A stretch of 37,477 nucleotides of DNA, from positions 1 to 37,477 of the forward strand of contig JAHBUW010000023.1 of NCBI GenBank assembly GCA_019637875.1. The letters are read 5' to 3'. A model generated the notes under the pieces. That model was not told the origin of the DNA. It did not search any database and saw nothing but the letters and a program-made list of their open reading frames with translations. The position numbers and the translations under genes were made by a program. Origin of the DNA: Pseudobdellovibrionaceae bacterium. GTDB lineage: Bacteria > Bdellovibrionota > Bdellovibrionia > Bdellovibrionales > Bdellovibrionaceae. Every line of letters starts with the position of its first letter. The stretch's first letter is position 1. Shown piece by piece: positions 1 to 7,984 of the stretch.

Positions 1-2
1 TC

Positions 3-1154
3 CGCGATGCGATCATGAATTCGAACTACAAGTTCGGCGTGACCGGCGCGATGGTCTTCCGTAATCGTCGTTCGCCTTTGGGCTACTCGTTGGATCCCAA
101 ACATCCGGCGAAACCGTCATTCCCGAACCTGACGTCTTTGACGATGGCGAATCAACTGGTCGACACACGCGACCTTGGCGTTTACGGCCGTGAAAAGATC
201 AGCTACGCGACCGGCGTCGATTTGCACACGCGCGCGATGAACATGTCGCACAACTATCCGCTGGCCTACAATCACATCGATGAGTTCCAAACCCGTTGGA
301 ACGCATTGGAATTCGTCGTTGGTTACGCGAAGCCCGAGATGGCCGATGACTCGTTCTTCCTGGAAAGTCCTGAGAACGAAAACCGCGACTCCGTTTACGG
401 TAAGGTCTATCGCTTCAAGCCGTTGACCGCTTCGTGGCAAGGACGCATCGACCGCGTCATCGAAGGCGGAAACATCGTCAGCAAAACGAATATCCAGTCC
501 ATTCGCCCTGAATTCTTGACGGGCGTCGAGGAATTCGAAGTCCTGAAGAAGGGCGCGGAAACCAACATCAGCGCGCAGGAAGGTCACCAGTGGTCCTGCT
601 TCTCGTTGATGGTGGTACGTAACGTCGATCGTCGCGATCCGGTCAGCACGAAACTCTTCGATCCCGGTGAATACGAGGACGGAACCGGTGGACGCAACTG
701 TAAGTTGTGGTCGAATGTCGGAACGGATACGTGCGTGAATAAATTGAAGTTCTATGACTATCAGCAAAACGCGACGTCGGCGATCGTGCCTTCGGCGAAA
801 GTGGCCTGCCCCAATCAAGAGATCGGCGCGGCCAATCGTTTCGGCTCTTTGAATTTCAATGGCGACGGTGGACTCAACCGTCTGCGCCTCGAGATCGCTC
901 GCCGCTTCCTGCCGGCGGAGTACTGGGACATCAACACGCATCCCGAATACATGTGCGCCGTGCCCCGCCAATCGGCGCTGGACATCGGCACGTGCTACGG
1001 CCGCGCGGAAGATACCAATCCGAACAATTACATTCTGTACTCGCAAACCGGAACCGAGCTCGGTCAGTCGGTGACTTGCGGTACGGATCCCGTGACCGGC
1101 CGGACCAACAAGCGTTGTCCCGCATTTGTGTCGATCTGTTACCGCACGCATTGA
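3..1154 (+). CDS. Hypothetical protein, 5' end cut by window start
   Basis: The frame is open from base 3 to a TGA at 1152-1154 and has no stop before the first ATG at 15, so the gene very probably begins outside the window; at least 383 residues are visible. I do not recognise the family. The visible part is rich in Asn, Tyr, Arg and aromatic residues, has scattered cysteines towards the C-terminus (for example in RNCKLW, DTCVNK, VACPNQ, YMCAVP) and no membrane segment, which suits an exported, disulfide-containing protein. A TadG-like gene with secreted companions lies 4.5 kb downstream on the same strand, so this may be the C-terminal part of a related surface or pilus-assembly protein. 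That link is inference from position and composition only. Confidence 0.7.
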   Translation, partial: RDAIMNSNYKFGVTGAMVFRNRRSPLGYSLDPKHPAKPSFPNLTSLTMANQLVDTRDLGVYGREKISYATGVDLHTRAMNMSHNYPLAYNHIDEFQTRWNALEFVVGYAKPEMADDSFFLESPENENRDSVYGKVYRFKPLTASWQGRIDRVIEGGNIVSKTNIQSIRPEFLTGVEEFEVLKKGAETNISAQEGHQWSCFSLMVVRNVDRRDPVSTKLFDPGEYEDGTGGRNCKLWSNVGTDTCVNKLKFYDYQQNATSAIVPSAKVACPNQEIGAANRFGSLNFNGDGGLNRLRLEIARRFLPAEYWDINTHPEYMCAVPRQSALDIGTCYGRAEDTNPNNYILYSQTGTELGQSVTCGTDPVTGRTNKRCPAFVSICYRTH

Positions 1155-1172
1155 TTCCTCATTGAAATGACT

Positions 1173-1181
1173 TGCTACCTT
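1173..1181 (+). promoter_or_regulatory. Possible extended -10 element for the gene at 1218
   Basis: TGCTACCTT fits the TGnTAnnnT pattern of an extended -10 box and lies between the stop at 1154 and the start at 1218. A weak -35 candidate (TTGATT, 1151-1156) sits 19 bases upstream. Similar TGnTA elements precede the genes at 35769 and 36496. This is pattern matching only. Confidence 0.25.
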
Positions 1182-1217
1182 GCCGAACGGCGATAGGATT
1201 TTGGGCGGAGGTGCCCG

Positions 1218-2075
1218 ATGCTCTATCGCCGATTCTATTTCGTCCTCGCGTTCGCCGCGTTGGCGGTTCCGGCGCACGCGCACGTCAGTTCCATTTCTGC
1301 CGCGACCGCCACGGCGGGACGTGCGGCGATCGAGTCGCTCGATGTGCCTTACCAAAATCCCGCGGGGATCGCGTTTGCGAAAGGTTACAACTTCGCGACC
1401 GGCATGGCTCGCTACGAGGGAGAGCAAGGGGGCGATCACGAAGAGCTTTCGTTCCTGCTGTCGGATAACACGGCGGACACGATCGTGCCGACGTCGCTGG
1501 CCTATCTGCAGACCAAGGACAAATCCGCCTTCAGCGATTGGGAACAAAAGGACGTCCGTTTGGCCCTCGGGAATTTCATCGGCCCTCGCCGCGCGCTGGG
1601 GATCGGGCTGACCTACCGTCACGAGCGTGAGGCGGGGGTCAGCACCCAACAGGCCGCGCTTTCGATGGGTTCGATTTTCGGTTTGAGTCAGAACCTCGGT
1701 GTCGCCTTTGTCGTGGACAACCTCGTCCCGCTTTCGCAGGCTCCGGGCGCGCGTGAACGGCTTTCGCCGCTAACGAGCGTGGGTCTGAGCTACAATTTCG
1801 GAAAATTTCTGCGGGTGCGCTTGGACGGGACGACCGAGCGAAACAACTCTCTACACCGCCCTCTGATCGCGGCGGGAGTCGAAAACTATTGGAATCGTTG
1901 GCTGATTTTCCGCCTTGGCGCGGCGCGCGATAATGAGCTTGAGCAGAACATCTTCTCGACGGGCTTGGGTTTTGATGGCCCGAGATTTGGAATTCATTAC
2001 GCATTTCAGGCGGTTGAGGCTCCACAAGGACGGGATCAACGTCACTCCGTTGACTTGGTCTTCGTGCTTTGGTAG
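1218..2075 (+). CDS. Outer-membrane beta-barrel-like protein
   Basis: A 285-residue protein with an N-terminal signal peptide (hydrophobic stretch about residues 5-20, ending VPAHA). The rest has alternating hydrophobic and polar residues, many Gly and aromatic residues, and ends in VFVLW, a terminal aromatic residue as expected for a strand recognised by the outer-membrane assembly machinery. An early segment with NPAG, followed by short barrel strands, resembles FadL/TraF/PorV-like outer-membrane proteins, but I cannot name the family. The start is ATG 1218, supported by GGAGG at 1207-1211. It lies 63 bases after the preceding gene and 42 bases before a small basic protein gene. Its transport substrate, if any, is unknown. 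Confidence 0.75.
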   Translation: MLYRRFYFVLAFAALAVPAHAHVSSISAATATAGRAAIESLDVPYQNPAGIAFAKGYNFATGMARYEGEQGGDHEELSFLLSDNTADTIVPTSLAYLQTKDKSAFSDWEQKDVRLALGNFIGPRRALGIGLTYRHEREAGVSTQQAALSMGSIFGLSQNLGVAFVVDNLVPLSQAPGARERLSPLTSVGLSYNFGKFLRVRLDGTTERNNSLHRPLIAAGVENYWNRWLIFRLGAARDNELEQNIFSTGLGFDGPRFGIHYAFQAVEAPQGRDQRHSVDLVFVLW

Positions 2076-2117
2076 TCCCACGAGTTCTGTTTTGAATTTG
2101 TTCCGAAGGAGAGCCCC

Positions 2118-2279
2118 ATGGCTTCAAAAACCGCTGCTACTGAAATGAAACGTCTGATGCGCAACAACTCGATGGGACGTAAGCGCAAGAACGCGAACGA
2201 AAACCACGGCACGACCAAGTCGGCAGCGGTTCTCTTCGGTGACGAAGCTCCCAAAGCAAAGAAGATCATCAAGAAATAA
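2118..2279 (+). CDS. Small basic conserved-looking protein (53 aa)
   Basis: A short ORF of 53 residues with a strong ribosome-binding site, AAGGAG at 2106-2111, six bases before ATG 2118. The protein is very basic: it contains MGRKRKN and ends KAKKIIKK, with a central GTTKSAAVLFGDE stretch. It has no Cys and no hydrophobic segment, so it should be soluble and could bind nucleic acid. It is followed at once by a hairpin and T-run terminator, which marks it as the last gene of the rightward unit. I do not recognise a named family. The good ribosome-binding site, clean ending and composition make it a likely real gene despite its size. Confidence 0.7.
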   Translation: MASKTAATEMKRLMRNNSMGRKRKNANENHGTTKSAAVLFGDEAPKAKKIIKK

Positions 2280-2282
2280 AAA

Positions 2283-2310
2283 AGGCCGCATCACTGCGAC
2301 CTCTTTTTTT
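2283..2310 (+). terminator. Intrinsic terminator after the 53-aa gene
   Basis: An imperfect hairpin (AGG-C-CGCA, loop TCAC, TGCG-A-CCT, one internal mismatch, 2283-2302) is followed by C and seven T residues (2304-2310). It lies 4 bases after the stop codon of the small basic gene. Confidence 0.7.
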
Positions 2311-2316
2311 GTTTTT

Positions 2317-2340
2317 GAAAAGCCGCTCTCGCGGCTTTTC
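2317..2340. terminator. Second hairpin between convergent genes
   Basis: A perfect 10-bp stem (GAAAAGCCGC / GCGGCTTTTC) with loop TCTC lies just beyond the first terminator and 4 bases from the end of the leftward TonB-like gene. The T residues are partly inside the stem, so it could act for either strand. It probably insulates the two convergent units. Confidence 0.6.
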
Positions 2341-2344
2341 TTGT

Positions 2345-3424
2345 TTACCGGCTGCCTTGGCGGCGCAGGTTCGACGGAGCTTCTTGGGCTCCGCCCTTCA
2401 GATCCCACTGGAAGGGGATTTCCACCCAACCTTCCTGACCGGGTTGGAACTTCCAGCCCTTCAGCGCTTTCAAAGTTTTTGCGTCCAGTGAGCGGTGCCC
2501 GCTCGAGGCCTGCAACTGAAACTCCTTAGGCAGACCATCGGCTTTAATGTACGCCAGAAAGACGACCAAACCTTGGCGGCCTTGGCGACGGTCTTCGACG
2601 TCGTACTGGGGACTTTTGTTCCCCGGCGCTTGGCGGAGCTCGCTCAACGCGCGGACTTCGGTTCCCGAAGGCGTGCCTTCGCTGTTTTGACCTTCACCGG
2701 TCCCCGCGGTTTGCGAGGCCGCTTCTTTTTCTGCGGCGACCGCCATCAAAGCGGCTTCTTTTTCACCCTTGAGCTTTTCCATGCGCTCTAAATGCTCGCG
2801 CTCTTCCTGGGCTTTGAGTTTTTGCAGGTGGCTTTCCGCGAGTTCGTCGACGTCGAAAGCCGCGATCTGCAATTTTTCGTCGTCCTCGGCCGGCGTTTCA
2901 TTTTCGCTGACGGCTTCGTCGGCGACGGCGGACGCGATTTCATTCGCGATCTGCTCTTCGTCCGAAGGTTCCTGAACGGGCGCCGCCGCGACCGCGACGT
3001 CCGATTCGGTATTCGCTTCTAAGGGAATGTCGCGGCCCGTTTCGGGGGCCGGGGCCTCTTCTTGATGAATGTGGCTGGCCCCCTTTTTCGCGGGCAAGGT
3101 CGTCGGCAGCTTGCGCGCATCTTTCACCTTGTCGACCACGCGGGGAGTTTCCGGCGGCGCGGGCAGGTTTGCCCGGATCTTGCGATCGCGCATTTCGCGA
3201 GTCGAATCGTCTTCGGCGATATTGTGGCGTGCCGAATTTCCGCTGACGACGTCGGTCTCGACGGTTTCGCGAGTGGTGACTTCAACGTGGGGAACGTTTT
3301 TCGCCTGCAAAAATTCGGGAAGGCTCTCTTTCGGACGCGTGCTCATGTAGCCAACGACGCCCACGAAAGCCACGCAATGCGCGAGTCCCGAGTAGAAGAT
3401 AAAACGGCTCATCGAATACCCCAT
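2345..3424 (-). CDS. TonB-family protein (TonB C-terminal domain)
   Basis: A 359-residue protein with one N-terminal membrane segment (about residues 8-26), a long periplasmic linker rich in Glu, Ala and Pro, a Lys/Glu-rich likely coiled coil around residues 195-240, and a C-terminal domain (about 265-341). That domain has the TonB fold signature: QYDVEDRR, then a strand with VVFLAYIKADG, then LDAKTLKALKGWKFQP and a final strand before FQWDL. TonB couples the inner-membrane proton gradient to outer-membrane receptors. No exbB or exbD is beside it, so its partners must be elsewhere. The start is uncertain: ATG 3424 and an in-frame ATG four codons later (MSRFIF) are both possible. It lies 147 bases after nagZ and may have its own promoter. 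Confidence 0.85.
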   Translation of the reverse strand: MGYSMSRFIFYSGLAHCVAFVGVVGYMSTRPKESLPEFLQAKNVPHVEVTTRETVETDVVSGNSARHNIAEDDSTREMRDRKIRANLPAPPETPRVVDKVKDARKLPTTLPAKKGASHIHQEEAPAPETGRDIPLEANTESDVAVAAAPVQEPSDEEQIANEIASAVADEAVSENETPAEDDEKLQIAAFDVDELAESHLQKLKAQEEREHLERMEKLKGEKEAALMAVAAEKEAASQTAGTGEGQNSEGTPSGTEVRALSELRQAPGNKSPQYDVEDRRQGRQGLVVFLAYIKADGLPKEFQLQASSGHRSLDAKTLKALKGWKFQPGQEGWVEIPFQWDLKGGAQEAPSNLRRQGSR

Positions 3425-3571
3425 TTCCGTTTGGAAACCCCAGAGTTCACGGGAATGGGTGCCAATTTCGGGCCACGGAAAATGAAGGGTGTAAGGGAAC
3501 CAATGGCGTTAGGCGCGGATGTCCTTGAAAAAAACACCCTTTCGCAAAGCCAATTGTCAGTCAAAGGCCGG

Positions 3572-4678
3572 TCAGACTTCGAGGTCGTCGGGCAGGCGGC
3601 CTTCGCGAAAGGACTGGGCCATCTGGCGGTGGCGATCCGAGCTTTTCCAGTCGCTGGCGGGAATGCCGCGGGGGGCGGTCGCCGTCAGGCCTTCGCGTTT
3701 CAACTTTTCGATGCGCGCGTAGCTGGCCCGCAGGTTGTCCTCGCGCAGGCGTCCCTGGGCGAGCGCCTTTTCCATGGAATCGAGCGCCATCGGCGGGATA
3801 TCGGGTTCGTTGCAGTAAAGGACCATGTCGACGCCGGCATTCAATGCCATCACGGGAAGTTCCGCGCGATCGAAATGTTTCGCCATCGCTTTCATGTCCA
3901 TATCGTCGGTGATGATGACGCCGCGGAAACCGAGCTGTTCGCGAAGGATTCGCTTCAGGAAAATTTCCGATAACGTCGCGGGCCATTTCGGATCAATGTT
4001 CGGGAAAAGGATGTGCGCGGTCATCACGAAATCGAGCCCGGACTTGAACGCCTTTTTGAAAGGGATGAACTCGAGGGACTCAAGACGTTCGAGGGTCGCG
4101 TTTTCCACCGGGAGGTCTTCGTGGCTATCGATCAGGGTGTTGCCGTGACCGGGGAAGTGTTTTCCGCAAGGCACGACGCCCGCTTTCACGAAGCCACGCA
4201 CCAGAGCGGAGGCGTGCTTCGCGACTTTTTCGGCATCATCGCTGAGTGCGCGATCGCCGATCACGGTATTCTGTGGATTTGTGAAAACGTCCAGGCAGGG
4301 CGCGTAGTCCAAATTGATTCCGACTTCGAGAAGTTCGCGTCCCAACGCGAGCGTGAAGTTGTAGCTGGCGTTCGGAGAATCGATCTGACCGAGGGCGCGT
4401 AATGGGGGCCACACGGTGAAGGGTTCACGCAGACGGGCGACGCGTCCGCCCTCTTGATCGACGCCGATGAAGAAGGGCATCTTTGAAGCCGTGCGGGGGG
4501 CGAGCTCTTGGATCTCGCGCGAAAGCTCGGCGACTTGCGCCGGACTTTGCACGTTACGGCCGAACAACGTGACGCCGCCGATGTTGTTTTCGACGAGGAA
4601 ACGTTTCTCGCGATCGGTCAGGCGATGGCCATCCAAACCGATCATCAAATGTTGGCCCAAAAGCTCGCGGGGACTCAC
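3572..4678 (-). CDS. nagZ: Beta-N-acetylhexosaminidase NagZ (GH3)
   Basis: NagZ removes GlcNAc from GlcNAc-anhydroMurNAc muropeptides in the cytoplasm during peptidoglycan recycling. The 368-residue sequence carries the family hallmarks: GVDQEGGRVARL (72-83), the KHFPGHGNT loop (173-181) followed by DSH (185-187), which supplies the NagZ Asp-His catalytic dyad, and ITDDMDM (256-262) with the nucleophilic Asp. The loop has GHGN where GHGD is usual. There is no signal peptide, consistent with a cytosolic enzyme. The start ATG overlaps the stop of the upstream secreted-protein gene (ATGA at 4675-4678), so the two are translationally coupled. AmgK and MurU, which act on the downstream sugar, are encoded 6-8 kb away on the same strand. 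The identification is firm. Confidence 0.95.
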   Translation of the reverse strand: MSPRELLGQHLMIGLDGHRLTDREKRFLVENNIGGVTLFGRNVQSPAQVAELSREIQELAPRTASKMPFFIGVDQEGGRVARLREPFTVWPPLRALGQIDSPNASYNFTLALGRELLEVGINLDYAPCLDVFTNPQNTVIGDRALSDDAEKVAKHASALVRGFVKAGVVPCGKHFPGHGNTLIDSHEDLPVENATLERLESLEFIPFKKAFKSGLDFVMTAHILFPNIDPKWPATLSEIFLKRILREQLGFRGVIITDDMDMKAMAKHFDRAELPVMALNAGVDMVLYCNEPDIPPMALDSMEKALAQGRLREDNLRASYARIEKLKREGLTATAPRGIPASDWKSSDRHRQMAQSFREGRLPDDLEV

Positions 4679-5532
4679 TGGCCGGCCTTTCCCGTTGGCG
4701 CCGCGGCGCCGCTCTTGCTTTCCGCAGCGGCTTTAGCGGGAAGGGCGGGGTCCGCGCGGTTGGCTTTGGAAACGGGATTGTTCTTTCCTTCCGGCACGGA
4801 ACCGAAGAGGGCCTTCAGCAGCGAGGTCTGCAGGCGGTAGCTGCCGTACGCGTTTTCGGGTTTCGCCATCAGCTCGATCGAAATTTTTTGGGTCGGCGAA
4901 ATCGTCGCCAACACTTCCCCGCGGTCGGTGACCAAGTTCGTCGATTTGGTATCGAGGAAGGTATTTTCGATTTTCAATGCTTTCATGCCCGCAACGTCTT
5001 CGCTGCCGCCGACTTTGACGTTGCCTTTGTGGACTTCGGCGAGCTCTTCGGCGACGGCTTCGTAGTCGAAGGAAGAATTCGCCTTCAAGCCTTGGGGGCT
5101 GCGCAAGATCGCGTAAACCAGGAACAGGCTCGAGATCGCGTTTTTGCTGAGAGGCTTCGAGATTTTCTCGACGCTTCCCATGTGGGTGATGGTGCCGGTC
5201 ATCTTGGTTTTGTCCGCGCGCACGTCGATCGTGCGGGTCATGCCTGCGGCGGCGGCGGTGTACGAATAGCTGATCGGACGGAAATCTTCGGTCGCGACCG
5301 CGCGCACGCTTTCGGTCGTGTCGTCGGTTCCTTCCAGCCGCATGAAGGTCGTTGCCACGAACTGTTTTTTCTTGGCGTCGAATTCATGTTTCATGATGAA
5401 GTAGCCGGCGTGTTCGCCGCCCTTCATGACGCGGTAGTATCCTTCGAAAAGGACCGGGTCGTTGGCTTTCGCCAATAGTGAAAACAGCGTTACGACAACA
5501 AAAAGCAGACGTCCCAGTTTGAGACCGACCAT
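4675..5532 (-). CDS. Secreted protein of unknown function upstream of nagZ
   Basis: The start is ATG 5532, chosen because AAGGAGG (complement of 5541-5547) lies 8 bases upstream; an ATG at 5550 would overlap that site. The 285-residue product begins with a signal peptide (hydrophobic about residues 8-22, likely cleavage after LLAKA). The mature part reads as a beta-rich domain: an opening strand FEGYYRVMKGGEHAGYF, then RPISYSYTAAA and VEKISKPLSKNA. This layout resembles DUF3108-like periplasmic proteins, but I cannot confirm that. The tail after about residue 255 is a low-complexity Ala/Lys/Pro stretch. It is the first gene of a coupled operon with nagZ and has a recognisable promoter, so a periplasmic role linked to the envelope is a reasonable inference. 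Confidence 0.8.
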   Translation of the reverse strand: MVGLKLGRLLFVVVTLFSLLAKANDPVLFEGYYRVMKGGEHAGYFIMKHEFDAKKKQFVATTFMRLEGTDDTTESVRAVATEDFRPISYSYTAAAAGMTRTIDVRADKTKMTGTITHMGSVEKISKPLSKNAISSLFLVYAILRSPQGLKANSSFDYEAVAEELAEVHKGNVKVGGSEDVAGMKALKIENTFLDTKSTNLVTDRGEVLATISPTQKISIELMAKPENAYGSYRLQTSLLKALFGSVPEGKNNPVSKANRADPALPAKAAAESKSGAAAPTGKAGQ

Positions 5533-5573
5533 AGTCGAGTCCTCCTTCATTGCGGATCCATTCACGCTCTCCG

Positions 5574-5602
5574 ATTTTGTCCGCGCGTCGTTCGGAAGTC
5601 AA
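5574..5602 (-). promoter_or_regulatory. Promoter for the secreted protein-nagZ operon
   Basis: Read on the minus strand: TTGACT (complement of 5597-5602), 17-base spacer, CAAAAT (complement of 5574-5579). This is close to the sigma-70 consensus and gives a transcript start near 5567, about 35 bases before the ATG at 5532 with its ribosome-binding site in between. Confidence 0.6.
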
Positions 5603-5651
5603 AGGCGCGAGCTTGTCCGTCCGGCGAAATGGGTTCACACTATTACGACTG

Positions 5652-7865
5652 GTGGAAAAGAAATTCTGGTCTTTGCGTAAGACCTTCGAGCAACGCGGTG
5701 GAAGTTGTGGCCAAAAAGGTCAGATCGCCATTTTTGTCGCGCTGATTTTTCAAGTGTTGTTCGTCTTTTTCGCGATGGTCGTGAACGTCGGACTGATCGT
5801 GCACCATAAAATCAATCTACAGAACTCGGTGGACCTTGCGGCTTACTACGGGGCGATGAAACAAGCCGAAGTCATGAATGCCGTTGCGCACGTCAACTAC
5901 CAGTTGCGCCAAGCGTACAAATTGCTGATCTGGCGTTATCGCCACCTCGGGATGGCGGGGGAAACTTATTCGCATCCTTATGACTCTTTGACGAGTTCAC
6001 TGCGCGGAACGGCGGGGGTGGATCAAGAGTTCAAAGGGCCTGATGGTGCGAAGTGTTCGGCGCGTTTCTGCGTCAACTATCCGGTGTTCAACATTCAAGA
6101 GCCGAACGAATACTACTGCCGGGACATTTGCCGCGAGGTGAAGATCACTTTGCTGGGGGTACCGAGCGTCTCCGGGATCAATTTCGCGCTGGCGGAAGGA
6201 ATGCTCGGGGGACTGGCCCGCAGTATCGAAGAAGCGTCGAAGGCCTTGGTCGACAAGACAAAGAAGCACTGCGAGGAGCGCTCGGCGCTGAACTGGTTCG
6301 CATTGGCCCGCTTTATCGTGTCGTACAAACAAGAGCAGCAAGCGCGCAAGGCGATCTTGAACCATTTGGCGAACTCGATCAGCTACAATACGGGCGATCT
6401 ACAGGACATCGACGGTGAGTCCGTACGCAAGGGTGTCCTGACGACGCTCTATCGCAATTTGTCTTACCCGAACCAAGAGCAGATCGATCCCGAATCGGGC
6501 GGCAAGAGCGGCGGGACGTTCAAGTTCTACAACTCGTTGGGCGATCCCAACTGCAGCGGAATCCAGGGCGAGAAGCGGATTCCGCCGAAGTGGTTGAACG
6601 AAGTTTTCTTGAAACCGCTTTATATTTCGTTGCAGGGTCTTTGTAGCGGCGCGACCTCGATCGGTTACAAACCGACGCCGATGAATACGGGGGACGGAAA
6701 TTATTCGGGTCCGGCCTACTCGACGGGTCTTGATCCCCAGGCGGTGCAAACGCTGATCACGATGATGGCGGACCCCGGTGATTTGGGAACGCCGGTGAAT
6801 CGCAGCTGGCATACCACTTTGGGTGTCGAGAAGAATCCTTGGTGTATGGCCTACGTCGCGGTGGAAGCGGCGACTTCACCCAAGGTTCCCTTCAATCCCT
6901 TCGGCCCCGTGAAGCTCAAGGCGCGTTCGTTCGCCAAACCCTTCGGCGGCTCGATCGGACCTTGGTATTACAACAAATGGCCGCAAGGAAGTAAGTCTTC
7001 GCTGGGCGGTCTTCCGGATCGCGTGGATCCGACTTTGCCGCCGCGGGTGACGACCGGCGAGACGCCCCCGGGTTTCGACGAGTACGCGTCCCAACCGGAT
7101 TTTTCGCGTTACACGGGCGACAAAATCGGAAACAAGTCGACGATGACGATGGGCCACGTCGCCAAAGCGTTGTGGGATAAACACCGCCCGCCGAGTCAGG
7201 CCGCTTGGGACATCTGGAGTCACCTTCCCGCGACGGGCAGTGGACTTTTGGGGCCGGATAACACGGGCGACACGCTCGCCTGGTCACCCAGCGGCTCGAC
7301 GCCCACGATGCGTGATCTTGAGTTGGGCTTCATTTTGCCGGATCAGTTCGACGTGACTTACTATTCGATCGAGCCGGACTTCTGGCGGAACTACGCTTTG
7401 AAATTGGCGAAGCGGCCGGATCTCAGCGGCGTGCACATTCGCGGCGATCTCGGTTATCGTCGTGGAGCGGGCGCGCCTTGGGATACGATGTCGATCAAAA
7501 GTCAGATCGAGCGCGGGCGTCAGCAGAACCTATACAACTTCAATTCGCCGCTGACCTATTACATCGGTGCCGAGAAACCACCGGCCGAGGCGTTCGTCGA
7601 AGCTTTGACCGGATGGCATATGATCGCGCCGGGGGATTACAAACTTCAGGCGAATCGTTTCGGAAATTGTCCGAACAACATGATCATTCCTTACGACACG
7701 ACCCGCTCGGAAATTGCGGTTCCCGGGAACTGTATGGGGGGCGGCCGCACCGGTTACTCGGTCAAACTCGTCGATGGCGAGTATCTGCAATCGCCGAATC
7801 TCGAGATCGGCGGTCAGGGACAGACGGGTCGTCTGTTGAATCCCTGGCAGGAAACCGAAGACTGA
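5652..7865 (+). CDS. TadG-like pilus-assembly protein (large)
   Basis: The N-terminus has the TadE/TadG plan: a short positively charged leader, GQIAIF, one long membrane helix (about residues 24-48), then a region beginning with HHKINLQNSVDLAAYYGA, the post-helix motif of these proteins. About 690 residues of presumably periplasmic or surface domain follow, with several Cys pairs (for example CSARFC, CRDIC, NCPNN, GNCMGG) and no recognised enzyme motif. TadG-type proteins are minor pilin-like components of Flp/Tad pili. The start is uncertain: GTG 5652 leaves the usual short leader, while the frame stays open back to a TTG at 5550. No ribosome-binding site precedes either; a TATTAC hexamer at 5641-5646 may be a -10 box for a leaderless transcript. 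Two secreted Cys-containing proteins follow on the same strand. Confidence 0.8.
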   Translation: MEKKFWSLRKTFEQRGGSCGQKGQIAIFVALIFQVLFVFFAMVVNVGLIVHHKINLQNSVDLAAYYGAMKQAEVMNAVAHVNYQLRQAYKLLIWRYRHLGMAGETYSHPYDSLTSSLRGTAGVDQEFKGPDGAKCSARFCVNYPVFNIQEPNEYYCRDICREVKITLLGVPSVSGINFALAEGMLGGLARSIEEASKALVDKTKKHCEERSALNWFALARFIVSYKQEQQARKAILNHLANSISYNTGDLQDIDGESVRKGVLTTLYRNLSYPNQEQIDPESGGKSGGTFKFYNSLGDPNCSGIQGEKRIPPKWLNEVFLKPLYISLQGLCSGATSIGYKPTPMNTGDGNYSGPAYSTGLDPQAVQTLITMMADPGDLGTPVNRSWHTTLGVEKNPWCMAYVAVEAATSPKVPFNPFGPVKLKARSFAKPFGGSIGPWYYNKWPQGSKSSLGGLPDRVDPTLPPRVTTGETPPGFDEYASQPDFSRYTGDKIGNKSTMTMGHVAKALWDKHRPPSQAAWDIWSHLPATGSGLLGPDNTGDTLAWSPSGSTPTMRDLELGFILPDQFDVTYYSIEPDFWRNYALKLAKRPDLSGVHIRGDLGYRRGAGAPWDTMSIKSQIERGRQQNLYNFNSPLTYYIGAEKPPAEAFVEALTGWHMIAPGDYKLQANRFGNCPNNMIIPYDTTRSEIAVPGNCMGGGRTGYSVKLVDGEYLQSPNLEIGGQGQTGRLLNPWQETED

Positions 7866-7893
7866 TGCCGAAAGCGGCTTAAAGTTCAACACA

Positions 7894-7934
7894 CGTCTCA
7901 ATCTTCGACAGGTCGGACGTCTCACCACGAGACG
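7894..7934 (+). promoter_or_regulatory. Repeated CGTCTCA and inverted repeat upstream of 7985
   Basis: CGTCTCA occurs at 7894-7900 and again at 7918-7924. The second copy forms a perfect inverted repeat, CGTCTC-ACCAC-GAGACG (7918-7934). TCTCAA-type sites and TCTC-N5-GAGA palindromes recur at 25262-25330 and 36431-36443, also upstream of genes for exported or small unknown proteins. This may be an operator for an unidentified regulator. Confidence 0.3.
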
Positions 7935-7984
7935 GTGACGAAATTTGACTCCGCTATTCCCTTTGAAAGACCGATACTTAAAGC

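Noticed and set aside
117-1649. 510-codon open frame on the minus strand opposite the first two genes
   Set aside because: Arg-rich low-quality protein with no motif; it lies antisense to two plus-strand genes, one with a signal peptide and ribosome-binding site. It reflects GC-rich codon use.
3062-3973. 303-codon plus-strand frame across the tonB and nagZ genes
   Set aside because: It spans two well-identified minus-strand genes and the gap between them, and encodes no recognisable product.
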